Below, one piece after another: positions 43,273-51,034 of a DNA stretch of 64,000 nt. Under the pieces are notes generated by a model. It saw only the letters and a program-made list of their open reading frames with translations. It searched no databases and was not told where the DNA came from. The DNA lies in the NCBI GenBank assembly GCA_963705635.1, contig CAVPKH010000001.1, positions 496,001 to 560,000 of the forward strand, read 5' to 3'. A program made the translations under genes and the position numbers. This DNA comes from VRUE01 sp963705635 (lineage in GTDB: Bacteria; Actinomycetota; Thermoleophilia; Solirubrobacterales; 70-9). How positions within the stretch are numbered: the first letter of the stretch is position 1; every line of letters starts with the position of its first letter.

Positions 43273-44582
43273 GTCACTACCTCCGAATTAGGCCGGGCGG
43301 GCGGGCGGCTCCCCACTGGAATTAGCTCCACCATAATCTCGGCATCGGCGCGAAGCCGGGTTGTGTCGCCGCTTTCCCCGTCGTCAGGCCATTTCCTGCC
43401 GAGCAGCGGGGCGGCGACGGCGACGATGGCGAGCACGCCGGCGCCGGCCAGGAAGAAGGTGACGCGGGGGTCGAAGACGGTCGCGGTGAGGCCGCCGAGC
43501 AGGAAGCCGATCCCGGGCATCGCCGTGCCGATCGATTCGAGCACGCTCATCACGCGGTTCTGCATGCCCTGGGCGGTCAGCTCCTGCACGGCGCTGATCA
43601 GGGCCACCCACTGCACGCCGTTGCCGGCGCCGCCCAGCACCGAGGCGGCGCAGGCCACCGCCAGCGATGGCGCGGCGGCGAGGCCGAGGTAGCCGGCGCC
43701 GATCGTCAGCGTGCTGAAGAAGAGCAGTTTCGGCAGCGCCGCCCGCCGCAGCGCGGCGAAGACGACGCTGCCGAGGACCATTCCGGCTCCCCAGCTGCCC
43801 AGCAGGAGTCCGTAGCCCGAGGCGCCGGCGCCGAGGGTCTCCTGGGCGTAGACGACCTCGATCGGCAGCACCGCGGTGAAGAAGATGGCGGCGACCCCCT
43901 GGGCGATCAGCAGCCGCCGCAGGGTCGCCCGCTCCCGTATGTAGGCGAGGCCGGCGCTGACGCGCTCGCGCAGGCGGCCGGGTTCCGGCTCGGCGTGCGG
44001 CAGGGGCCCGGCGGTGAGCAGGATCCAGGCTGTTATGTAGAAGGAGACCGCGTCGAGGAGCAGCGCGCTGGGGATGCCGAAGCCGGCGACGACGAGGCCG
44101 GCGATCCCGGGGCCGACCGCGGCGCCGCCGGTGAAGGCGACGTTGAGGATCGCGTTGCCGGCGCGCAGCTCGCCGACCGGCTCCAGCAGCGCCACCACCA
44201 CGGCGCGGGTGAGCACGCGCGCGCTCAGCGCAAGCGCCCCGTCGATGGCCGCGACGACGACCACCGCCGCCAGCGAGAAGTCGTCGGCCAGCAGCGCCAG
44301 GGCGCCGAAAGCAGCCGCCTCACCGCAGTAGATGACCGGCAGGGCGAAGCGCGGCGGCGGTTGCTCGACCCGGGCGACGAGGACGGGAGCGATCAGCGCC
44401 GGCAGGAATCCGGTGCCGAGGAAGAGCGCGCTAGTGGCGAAGGCGCTGTCGGTGCGGTCGAAGACCAGCACCGAGAGGGCGACGATCCCCATCCAGTCGC
44501 CGAGCTCGTTGACCGCGAACGTCGCCGCCAGGCGCCGGAAGACCGGCCTCCTCAGCGGGCTTATCAGGCTCGATTTGGGCAC
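43269..44582 (-). CDS. MFS transporter (MFS_3 / macrolide- or siderophore-exporter type)
   Basis: 437 aa, GTG start. RRLAATFAVNELGDWMGIVAL opens the fold, followed by ~10-12 hydrophobic spans (VVVVAAIDGALALSARVLT, LLIAQGVAAIFFTAVLPIE, GYGLLLGSWGAGMVLGSVV). It is most like EntS/MefA-type exporters. First gene of the seven-gene minus-strand operon, so an efflux pump is coupled to a peptide-type importer and a ligase. The promoter region holds two GCACAAGTTT repeats 20 bases apart. Confidence 0.83.
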   Translation of the reverse strand: MPKSSLISPLRRPVFRRLAATFAVNELGDWMGIVALSVLVFDRTDSAFATSALFLGTGFLPALIAPVLVARVEQPPPRFALPVIYCGEAAAFGALALLADDFSLAAVVVVAAIDGALALSARVLTRAVVVALLEPVGELRAGNAILNVAFTGGAAVGPGIAGLVVAGFGIPSALLLDAVSFYITAWILLTAGPLPHAEPEPGRLRERVSAGLAYIRERATLRRLLIAQGVAAIFFTAVLPIEVVYAQETLGAGASGYGLLLGSWGAGMVLGSVVFAALRRAALPKLLFFSTLTIGAGYLGLAAAPSLAVACAASVLGGAGNGVQWVALISAVQELTAQGMQNRVMSVLESIGTAMPGIGFLLGGLTATVFDPRVTFFLAGAGVLAIVAVAAPLLGRKWPDDGESGDTTRLRADAEIMVELIPVGSRPPARPNSEVVT

Positions 44583-44610
44583 GACTGAGATGTTCTTCTA
44601 CCTGGTTTAT

Positions 44611-44640
44611 GCACAAGTTTCCTTGCATTTGCACAAGTTT
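44611..44640. promoter_or_regulatory. 20-base-spaced direct repeats upstream of the MFS-opp operon
   Basis: GCACAAGTTT at 44611-44620 and 44631-44640, two helical turns apart, plus a related inverted half-site CCAAGTTGTGC about 4 bases further on. On the minus strand TTGTGC and TGCATA give a weak -35/-10 pair, so a regulator bound here would cover the operon promoter. Confidence 0.5.
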
Positions 44641-44734
44641 CGGCCAAGTTGTGCTACAAACTGACCCAGCGAAAGAGCTTTTCGACAGCAGCGCATTGAC
44701 TCATCTAGTGGCTTCAACGCGAAAGGGGTTTGAA

Positions 44735-44755
44735 ATGGGCTACCACGTCAGGTAA
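44735..44755 (+). CDS. Six-codon open frame (MGYHVR), possible leader peptide
   Basis: ATG to TAA encodes MGYHVR. AAAGGGG sits six bases upstream as a good ribosome-binding site. The frame is followed directly by two hairpins (44763-44782 and 44792-44818). The arrangement looks like a leader peptide or attenuator, or a short sRNA with a chance frame. No homologue is recognised. Confidence 0.35.
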   Translation: MGYHVR

Positions 44756-44762
44756 ATCTTTA

Positions 44763-44782
44763 GGCGAAGCAAAGGCTTCGCC
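44763..44782. other. 8-bp hairpin after the six-codon frame
   Basis: GGCGAAGC-AAAG-GCTTCGCC, a perfect stem with a 4-base loop, starting seven bases after the TAA. It may pair with the translation state of the short frame. Confidence 0.45.
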
Positions 44783-44791
44783 AGCAGTTTT

Positions 44792-44818
44792 GAAAAGCGC
44801 CCCCCAGGGGCGCTTTTC
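44792..44818. terminator. Strong hairpin with A/T flanks, bidirectional terminator
   Basis: AAAAGCGCCCC-CCA-GGGGCGCTTTT forms an 11-bp perfect stem with four A and four T at its base, a factor-independent terminator in either direction. The rest of 44583-45040 holds nothing else I can identify. Confidence 0.65.
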
Positions 44819-45040
44819 GTCGTTCAGGGGCCTAAAGGGTTCTAGGGTCGGGAGCGGAAAGGGTTCTTGCAATGCGTCCATCGACCTTGTCAGCCTCGGG
44901 ATTACTAAGTAATTTGGCTATGAATAGACCGCGGTGAAGCCAGATGACTGCGCGCGCCAGCGAGCATAGTGAGGCCGCGGTCGGAGGGACCGGGCCTCGG
45001 CACGGCGCTCTCTCGTACCGACCCCACCCAGAGGCAGCCG

Positions 45041-46450
45041 ATGGCTGAACAACAACGTCCAAGCAGCCGCGTGATCGCCGTCATGGGCTTCGCCTTCGTG
45101 GCTGTGCTCGCCGCGGCCATCCTGCGCGCCCCGTATGACAACTGGGACATCGCCCTGCTCGCGATCCTGCTGGCCTTCTCGGTCTTCAGCGAGCTCACCG
45201 CCGTCGACACCGAGTCGAGCCTGGTCATCGGCGGCAGCTTCCTGGCGATCGTCGTCGCGATCGTCTTCCTCGGCGGCACGCCGGCAGCGCTGATCGGCGT
45301 CCTCACGATCCTCGTCGGTTGGCTGCGCTGGCACACCGCCTGGTACTCGCTGCTCAACAACCTGATCAATTACATGCTCTTCCCCCTGGTCGGCGGGTTC
45401 GTCTTCCACGAAGCGGTTGCGGCGCTGGGCTGGACCACCTCTGACCTGGCCTTCTACCTGGGCGTCTTCGGGCTCTTCCTGCTGGCCCTGGCGATCAACT
45501 TCACGATGACGGTCTCCTACATCTGTTATCTCGAGCGCGCCTCCTTCTTCTCGAAGGTCAAGACCGCCCTCTTCCCGCTGCTGCCCTCCGAGCTGATGGC
45601 AGCGCTGATGGCGATCGCGGTCGCCTACCTCTACGCCCGGGTGGGCCTCGCCAGCGTCGCCCTCTTCGGGGTCGTCCTCGTCACCTTCCAGTACCTGCTC
45701 GGCGCCCTGCTCGTCTCCCAGCAGCGCGCCGACGAGCTCGAGCGCCGCAGCAAGCAGCTCGCCAGCTTCCAGGTCGGGATGTTGAGCGCGATGCTGCGCA
45801 CGCTCGACCTGCGCGACCAGATGACCGCGCGCCACAGCGCCGCGGTGGCGCGCTACTCGCGGGCGATCGCCCAGCGGGCGGGCTACTCGCGCCAGGAGGA
45901 GGAGCTGGTCCACATCGCCGCGCTGCTGCACGACATCGGCAAGTTCATCCTCCCCGACCGCATCCTCAAGGCCAACGTGCCGCTCACCGACGAGGACTGG
46001 ATGCTGATCAAGCGCCACCCCCAGCAGGGCGCCCGCGTCGTCTCCTCACTCGACGGCTACGGCCCGGTGGCGGAGATCATCCTCGCCCACCATGAGCGGA
46101 TCGACGGCAAGGGCTACCCGCGTGGCCTCGCCGGCGACGACATCCCCGAGTTCGCCCGGATCATCTCCGTCGCCGACACCTACGACGTGATGACCGCCCG
46201 CGACTCCTACCGCACGCCGGTCTCCTCCTACGACGCGATGCAGGAGCTGCGCCGGGTCGCCGGCAAACAGCTCGATCCCCGCTTCGTCGAGGTCTTCATC
46301 GAGCTGCTCGAGGGCAAGGACGTCTCCTTCCAGCACGCCGAGGCCGCCGACTTCGAGAAAGAGCTGGCGCTGGAGGCGCGGATCGAAGAGACCGCGAACC
46401 CCGCCGGCAGCGCCAGCCGCTTCCAGGCCCCGGGCGTCACCGTCGGCTAG
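45041..46450 (+). CDS. Membrane-bound HD-GYP domain c-di-GMP phosphodiesterase
   Basis: 469 aa from ATG 45041; a TTG-type start 72 bases upstream would add residues without signal features. About six to seven membrane spans fill residues 10-220 (VIAVMGFAFVAVLAAAILR, SFLAIVVAIVFLGGTPAAL, VALFGVVLVTFQYLLGAL). The HD-GYP domain follows: HSAAVARYSRAIAQRAGYS, LLHDIGKFILPDRIL (catalytic His-Asp), HHERIDGKGYPRGLAGDDIP (GYP signature) and VADTYDVMTARDSYR. Such domains hydrolyse c-di-GMP or pGpG; here the membrane part may sense a signal. A GGDEF protein is encoded 1.6 kb further on. Confidence 0.87.
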   Translation: MAEQQRPSSRVIAVMGFAFVAVLAAAILRAPYDNWDIALLAILLAFSVFSELTAVDTESSLVIGGSFLAIVVAIVFLGGTPAALIGVLTILVGWLRWHTAWYSLLNNLINYMLFPLVGGFVFHEAVAALGWTTSDLAFYLGVFGLFLLALAINFTMTVSYICYLERASFFSKVKTALFPLLPSELMAALMAIAVAYLYARVGLASVALFGVVLVTFQYLLGALLVSQQRADELERRSKQLASFQVGMLSAMLRTLDLRDQMTARHSAAVARYSRAIAQRAGYSRQEEELVHIAALLHDIGKFILPDRILKANVPLTDEDWMLIKRHPQQGARVVSSLDGYGPVAEIILAHHERIDGKGYPRGLAGDDIPEFARIISVADTYDVMTARDSYRTPVSSYDAMQELRRVAGKQLDPRFVEVFIELLEGKDVSFQHAEAADFEKELALEARIEETANPAGSASRFQAPGVTVG

Positions 46451-46475
46451 GCGGGACTTCGCCAGTCCCGCCTAG
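46447..46475. terminator. 12-bp hairpin spanning the HD-GYP stop codon
   Basis: CTAGGCGGGACT-TCGCC-AGTCCCGCCTAG is a perfect stem; the stop TAG (46448-46450) is the start of the left arm. No T-tract follows. Confidence 0.65.
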
Positions 46476-46520
46476 GCGGTGGCGCCCCAATTCGCGCCCA
46501 GCCGTCCAGCTGATGACCGA

Positions 46521-46526
46521 TAGGTT
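46521..46526 (+). promoter_or_regulatory. -10 box (TAGGTT) for leaderless start at 46533
   Basis: TAGGTT six bases before the ATG at 46533. Confidence 0.5.
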
Positions 46527-46532
46527 TCTGCA

Positions 46533-47567
46533 ATGCGAGCTGTGACGTTTCAAGCCCCTGGGCAGGTTCGGGTCGAGGAGAAGGCCGCGCCTGAGGTTGG
46601 GGCGGGGGACGACGCGCTGGTGCGGGTCGAGGCGAGCGGGATCTGCGGCTCCGACCTCCACATCTTCCACGGTCGGGTGCCGGTCGAGCCGGGCTTCACG
46701 ATCGGGCACGAGTTCGTCGGCACGGTGCTCGCCGCCGGCCCCGACGTCGAGCGGGTCGCCGTCGGTGACCGCGTGCTCGGCTGCTTCCACACCGCCTGCG
46801 CGACCTGCGTCCCTTGCCTGCGCGGCGACTACCACCGCTGCGACAACGGCCAGACCTTCGGCCACGGCTCGCACCTCGGTGACCTGCAGGGAGCCCAGGC
46901 CGAGCAGCTGCTGGTGCCGCGCGCCAATCTAACCCTGCGGCGGGTGCCGGAGGGGATGTCGGACGAGGTGGCGCTGTTCGCCGGCGACGTGATGGGGACC
47001 GGCTACCACGCCGTCGCCCACGCCGGGATGCGCTCCGGCGACACCGTCGCCGTGCTGGGCCTGGGCCCGGTCGGCCTCTGCGCCGTGCAGGCGGCGTTGG
47101 CCGGCGGGGCGACCAGGGTCTTTGCGATCGACTCGGTGCCCCAGCGCCTGGCGATGGCGGGGGACTTCGGCGCGACGCCGATCCACCTGACCGAGGAAGA
47201 GCCGAAGCGGGTGGTGCGGGCGGCGACCGAGAAGCGCGGGGTCGACGTCGTGGTCGACGCCGTCGGCGACCCCGGGCCATTGGCGATGGCGGTCAGCCTC
47301 GCCCGCGACGCCGGCACCGTCTCCGGGATCGGCGCCTACGCCGGCAAGGGCGAGGTGCCGCTCGGCCTGGCCTGGCTCAAGGGCCTGACCCTGCGGCTCG
47401 GCCTCGCCAACGTGATCGCCCACGTCGACCGCGTGCTGGCGCTGATCGAGGCGGGCAAGCTCGATCCGTCGCCGCTGGTCACCCACCAGATGAAGCTGGA
47501 TCAGGCGGCGGAGGCCTACGAGCTCTACGACCAGCGCCAGGCTCTCAAGATCGTTCTTACTCCGTGA
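46533..47567 (+). CDS. Zinc-dependent alcohol dehydrogenase (MDR superfamily)
   Basis: 344 aa. Catalytic zinc ligands are visible in ASGICGSDLHIF (Cys) and TIGHEFVGTV (His-Glu). The structural-zinc Cys set is CATCVPCLRGDYHRC. The Rossmann motif is VAVLGLGPVGLCAVQ, and the NAD(P)-binding acidic end is VFAIDSVPQ. It oxidises an alcohol or polyol with NAD(P); the substrate is not predictable. Convergence is absent; the stop (47565-47567) lies at the base of the long inverted repeat 47565-47684. Confidence 0.88.
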   Translation: MRAVTFQAPGQVRVEEKAAPEVGAGDDALVRVEASGICGSDLHIFHGRVPVEPGFTIGHEFVGTVLAAGPDVERVAVGDRVLGCFHTACATCVPCLRGDYHRCDNGQTFGHGSHLGDLQGAQAEQLLVPRANLTLRRVPEGMSDEVALFAGDVMGTGYHAVAHAGMRSGDTVAVLGLGPVGLCAVQAALAGGATRVFAIDSVPQRLAMAGDFGATPIHLTEEEPKRVVRAATEKRGVDVVVDAVGDPGPLAMAVSLARDAGTVSGIGAYAGKGEVPLGLAWLKGLTLRLGLANVIAHVDRVLALIEAGKLDPSPLVTHQMKLDQAAEAYELYDQRQALKIVLTP

Positions 47568-47684
47568 GGGCCTGCCCCGGCAGGGGTTCCACTTAACTTT
47601 TTGGATCGAGACGGTCCTGCTGACGCCTCAAGGTGGACGCCCAAAAAGTACAAGACGTTCCACCCCTACCGGGGCAGGCCCTCA
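47565..47684. repeat. Long imperfect inverted repeat beginning at the alcohol dehydrogenase stop
   Basis: TGAGGGCCTGCCCCGG and the next seven bases (47565-47587) pair with 47662-47684 with one mismatch; ACTTTTTGG (47596-47604) pairs with CCAAAAAGT (47641-47649) inside. The stop codon is the first base triplet of the left arm. It fills the whole gap to the next gene. Terminator or palindromic mobile element. Confidence 0.6.
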
Positions 47685-47686
47685 GG

Positions 47687-47692
47687 TAAGTT
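47687..47692 (+). promoter_or_regulatory. -10 box (TAAGTT) for leaderless start at 47699
   Basis: TAAGTT six bases before the GTG at 47699, immediately after the inverted repeat. Confidence 0.5.
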
Positions 47693-47698
47693 GGACGC

Positions 47699-48136
47699 GT
47701 GCGGGGGATGGGGATGATCGTGGCGGTCGTGGCGATGCTGGTGCTTGCCGACGGCGCAATGGCTTGTTCGTGTGCGCCGCAGGCTCCTGCGGAAGCTTTG
47801 GAGCAGTCCGATGCGGCGGTGGTCGCGCGGTTGGTCAAGGTTTTGCCGCACGGCAAGCTTCACGCCGACTATCGCTATGAAGTGAGGCAGGTCTACCGCG
47901 GCGCGGCGGAGATCGACAAGGGTCAGATGCTGACCGTTCGCAGTGGACGGCGCGCGGCGACCTGTGCCCTGCCGCGCCGGCTCAATCACGTCTACGGCCT
48001 GTTCCTGACTCGCGCCCGGGGCCGCTGGTTCGGCGGCATCTGCGGCGTGCTCGAACCGCGCCGCCTGCGCCACGCGGCCCAGGGCCAGTCGGCCGATTCA
48101 GCGCGAGCGTCGGTACAGCCGGTCCTTTGCGGCTAG
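47699..48136 (+). CDS. Small secreted Cys-rich protein, possible NTR/TIMP-like OB fold
   Basis: 145 aa. Signal peptide MIVAVVAMLVLADGAMA, with the mature protein starting at or next to CSCAPQAPAEALEQSDAAV. This CxC start followed by VVARLVKVLP and YRYEVRQVYRG resembles the netrin/TIMP-like OB fold found in some bacterial secreted proteins. Two more Cys (ATCALPRR, GGICGVLEP) could give disulfides. Function unknown. Its 3' end overlaps the convergent GGDEF gene by 39 bases. Confidence 0.65.
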   Translation: MRGMGMIVAVVAMLVLADGAMACSCAPQAPAEALEQSDAAVVARLVKVLPHGKLHADYRYEVRQVYRGAAEIDKGQMLTVRSGRRAATCALPRRLNHVYGLFLTRARGRWFGGICGVLEPRRLRHAAQGQSADSARASVQPVLCG

Positions 48137-49066
48137 CAGCCGCTCGTCGGCGATCGCGTGCAGGGCGGCCGGATCGCTCTCCCCTGCGGCGACGCCGAAG
48201 GAGGCGCCGAGCGAGCCGTCCGACATGCCTATATCCCTGATCGACTTGCACAGTCGCGCCGCCGCGAGCTCGGCGTCCGCGGGTTCGGTTTCCGGCATCA
48301 GGATCGCGAACTCGTCGCCGCCGATGCGGAAGCCGTCGTCGGCGAGCCTCGACTCGTCGATCAGCGCCGCGACCTGCTGCAGGGCCCGGTCGCCGGCGGG
48401 GTGGCCGAGCGTGTCGTTGAGCTGCTTGAAGCCGTCGAGATCGAGCAGGCAGAGCGAGAGCGGCCAGCCGAAGCGGTTGGCGCGGGCGATCTCGACCGGC
48501 AGCCGTTCCTCGTAGGCGCGGCGATTGAGCAGGCCGGTGAGCGCGTCGTGGCGGCCGCCGTGCACCTCCGCCGCGTAGAGGCTGGCGTGGGAGAGGTGGG
48601 CGGCGACCAGCCCGCTCAGCAGCTCGAGCGTCTCGACGTCGCCGTCGACGAAGTTGCCCGGCTCGGGGGAGTAGACCTTGAGCACGCCGATCGTCTCGCC
48701 GCGGTGGATCAGCGGCACGCAGAGCATCGAGCGGGCGTTGACCCGCCGGCAGGCCTCGCGGTCGACGCGGGGGTCGGTGGCGGTGTCGTCGCTGTGAAGC
48801 ACCCGTCCCTCGGCGACGCAGAGCCCGGAGAGGCTGGCGGCCATCTTCAGGCGCACGCCGAGGAAAGGCGTCGCCTCGCCGGTGGTCACCCGGTAGACCA
48901 TCTCGTCGCCGTCGGCGATCTCGATCACGCCGGCGCTCGCCCGGGTCAGCTCCTGCCCGCGCGCGGCGATCAGCTGCATCACCGCGTCGAGGTCGAGGTC
49001 GCTCGCGGCGATCTCGGTCTGGGTCTCGATAATCGCCAGCAGGTGCCGGCCGTTCGGCTCACTCAT
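48098..49066 (-). CDS. GAF-GGDEF diguanylate cyclase
   Basis: 322 aa from ATG 49066. Residues ~15-160 are a GAF sensor domain (SAGVIEIADGDEMVYRVTT, SMLCVPLIHRGETIGVLKV). Residues ~165-320 are GGDEF: HDALTGLLNRRAYEERL, LCLLDLDGFKQLNDTLGH, FRIGGDEFAILMPE. The GGDEF motif is intact, and an I-site RLAD lies five residues before it, so product inhibition is expected. It makes c-di-GMP from GTP; with the HD-GYP protein at 45041 it could form a local synthesis/degradation pair. Confidence 0.88.
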   Translation of the reverse strand: MSEPNGRHLLAIIETQTEIAASDLDLDAVMQLIAARGQELTRASAGVIEIADGDEMVYRVTTGEATPFLGVRLKMAASLSGLCVAEGRVLHSDDTATDPRVDREACRRVNARSMLCVPLIHRGETIGVLKVYSPEPGNFVDGDVETLELLSGLVAAHLSHASLYAAEVHGGRHDALTGLLNRRAYEERLPVEIARANRFGWPLSLCLLDLDGFKQLNDTLGHPAGDRALQQVAALIDESRLADDGFRIGGDEFAILMPETEPADAELAAARLCKSIRDIGMSDGSLGASFGVAAGESDPAALHAIADERLLAAKDRLYRRSR

Positions 49067-49098
49067 TGACCCGCTATCGGGTAAGTCGCGCGAAAGGT

Positions 49099-49902
49099 TT
49101 AGCCTTGAGAAGCAGCCGTTGCGAGCGCCCCGGCCGGCCTGCGATGGCGGCGGAAGATCGCTTCCACCCAGCGGTAACCCGGGCGGCCTTCCAGCGGCGC
49201 CCGGAAGCTGACCATTCCGGCCGGCGGCGGTTCCTCTTCCGGCAGCGGGCCCTGGTCCGGCAGCACCAGCGGGAAGAAGAGCGAGGCGGCGGTGAGGTCG
49301 GCGACGCTGAAGGAATCGCCGACCAGGTAATCGCCCGAGCCGAGCTCGGCCTCGAGGCGGTCGAGGGCGGCGAGGATCTTGCCGCGGGCGAGCTCGGCGG
49401 CCTCCTCGTCGCGAGCGCCGAAGCGCAGCGCGGTGTAGGCGCGGGCGTAGGCGACCGCGCCGGCGCCAAGGCGAGCGACCGGGGCCGGCGCCGAGCGGGC
49501 GATCACGGCCCGGAAGCGCTCCGGGTCCTTGGCCAGCTCGTGAAAGGCCAGCAGCCGCATGTGCGGTCCCAGCTGCTCGTCGAAGAACTCCTCCAGCTCG
49601 AGCGCGCGCTGGCGCTGCTCGGGATCGGCCGGATAGAGCGGTGGCTCGGGGAAGCGCTCCTCCAGCGCCGCGATGATCTCGCTCGAGTCGCCAATCCCGC
49701 GCCCGTCGATCTCCAGCAACGGGAAGGTGTGGCTGTCGCCGCGGGTGAGCCACAGCGCCGCCGGGACGTGGCTGCCGGGGAGGGCGACGGCGCGGCGGCT
49801 GTGCGGGACTTCCTTGTAATCGAGCGCCCAGCGCGCCTTCTCGTTGAAATGCGAGATGGCGATGTGCCAGAGAGTGGGGCGGGGGTCGCTCGTTGCGTCC
49901 AC
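49099..49902 (-). CDS. Glutathione S-transferase-like protein
   Basis: 267 aa, GTG start. The N-terminal thioredoxin-like domain has LWHIAISHFNEKARWALDY and the cis-Pro segment SHTFPLLEIDGRGIGDSSE, then IIAALEERFP. The C-terminal helical domain has LGSGDYLVGDSFSVADLTA, the conserved GST N-capping box region. Actinomycetes use mycothiol rather than glutathione, so the thiol substrate may differ. It is divergent from the pterin dehydratase gene across 27 bases. Confidence 0.83.
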   Translation of the reverse strand: MDATSDPRPTLWHIAISHFNEKARWALDYKEVPHSRRAVALPGSHVPAALWLTRGDSHTFPLLEIDGRGIGDSSEIIAALEERFPEPPLYPADPEQRQRALELEEFFDEQLGPHMRLLAFHELAKDPERFRAVIARSAPAPVARLGAGAVAYARAYTALRFGARDEEAAELARGKILAALDRLEAELGSGDYLVGDSFSVADLTAASLFFPLVLPDQGPLPEEEPPPAGMVSFRAPLEGRPGYRWVEAIFRRHRRPAGALATAASQG

Positions 49903-49929
49903 GGTGTCGCCGTGTCAGCATAGCCGGGG

Positions 49930-50208
49930 ATGGCGCTTCTGAGCGATGCGGAGATCGAGGCGAAGCTCGCCGGCCTGGCCGGCTGGTCGCGCCAGGGCGA
50001 GGCGATCTGCAAGCGCTTCGCATGCGGCGATTTCGTCGGCTCGGTGCGCTTTGTGCAGGGCCTGGTCGAGCCGGCCGAGGCGATGGGCCACCACCCGGAC
50101 CTGGAGATCTCCTGGGACACGGTGAAGGTGACGGTCTCAACCCACTCCGAGGGTGGCCTCACCGCGGCGGACTTCGAGCTCGCCGGCAAGATCGACGCAA
50201 TCGGGTAG
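49930..50208 (+). CDS. Pterin-4a-carbinolamine dehydratase
   Basis: 92 aa, normal family length. The active-site signature is complete: EAMGHHPDLEISWDTVKVT (paired His, Pro, Asp/Trp) and THSEGGLTAADFELAGKID. It dehydrates 4a-hydroxytetrahydrobiopterin and can act as a transcription cofactor in other organisms. No aromatic amino-acid hydroxylase is present nearby, so its partner is elsewhere. Confidence 0.88.
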   Translation: MALLSDAEIEAKLAGLAGWSRQGEAICKRFACGDFVGSVRFVQGLVEPAEAMGHHPDLEISWDTVKVTVSTHSEGGLTAADFELAGKIDAIG

Positions 50209-50219
50209 TAGCGGGGGCG

Positions 50220-50991
50220 ATGGAGCCGGACTCCGGGACAGCGCCTTCGCGCAACGTCATCGCCGTGCCGATCGCGATCCTCTGCGCCTGCGCGCTGGTC
50301 GCGATCGCCCTCATCCTCAGCGGCAGCGGTGTCGACGAGACCAGCGCCCGGCTGCTCGGCACCGCGGTCTCGCTCGCGCTGGCCTCGCTGATGGTCTCGG
50401 CCTGCCTCTCGCTGGTGCGCCGGCGACCGTCGCTGGCGCTGCTCGGCTACGTCGGCGTCCTCACGGCGGCCGTCGCGCTTCTCTTCGGCGTCGGGGCGAT
50501 CTGGCAGCTTGGCGACTCGGACCTCGGGCGGCCGTTTGGCGTCGCGCTGGTGATCGCAATCGCCTGCGCCCACGCCTCGCTTCTGCTCGGCGGCGCGCGC
50601 GAGGCCGACACGGACGCGGTCGGGCTGGTTCGCGCCGGGACCCTCGGCGCGATGTCGCTGCTGGGGGTTTTGCTCTGCGTCGAGATCCTTACGCCGAGGA
50701 GTGAAGACGTGAGCTGGGGCGGTTGGCGTGCTCGCCGTCCTCTATCTGCTCGGGACGCTGCTGTTGCCGTTGATGCGGGCCGGCGCTTGGTCGGGAAGGC
50801 AGGCGGCCGTGCCCGTCGCCGCTGCGGGTCCGCCGCCGAGCGCGCACCTCGACGGTGTGATCTCCCAGCTGCGCAGCCAGGGCTTCGAGGTCGTCGCCGG
50901 CCCAGCGCCGACGCAGGGCGCTCACGGCCCGGCCCAGGGCGTCTCCCTTCGCGATCCGAACGGCAAGCTGCTCGAGCTGATCGCCTACTGA
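50220..50991 (+). pseudogene. Membrane protein joined to a VOC-domain C-terminus, with a frameshift
   Basis: ATG 50220 opens MEPDSGTAPSRNVIAVPIA and about five membrane spans (VAIALILSGSGVDE, YVGVLTAAVALLFGVGAI, VALVIAIACAHASLLLGG). After RSEDVSW (about 50716) the spans continue in the +1 frame (VLAVLYLLGTLLLPLMRAG); one G fewer in the GGGG at 50716-50719 restores the frame. This frame ends in a piece of a vicinal-oxygen-chelate domain (VISQLRSQGFEVVAGPAPT, GVSLRDPNGKLLELIAY), of which only the last strands remain. The gene is either a frameshifted chimera of ~257 aa or two decayed genes. Confidence 0.6.
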
Positions 50992-51022
50992 GCGCGGAGC
51001 GCCGGCTTGCCCGGCGGCTGGC

Positions 51023-51028
51023 TACCGT
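51023..51028 (+). promoter_or_regulatory. -10 box (TACCGT) for leaderless start at 51035
   Basis: TACCGT six bases before the ATG at 51035. Confidence 0.5.
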
Positions 51029-51034
51029 GGTCGT

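Noticed and set aside
44583..45040. c-di-GMP riboswitch or other known riboswitch upstream of the HD-GYP gene
   Set aside because: No conserved core of a c-di-GMP, cobalamin or ykoK-type aptamer could be matched; only two simple hairpins are present.
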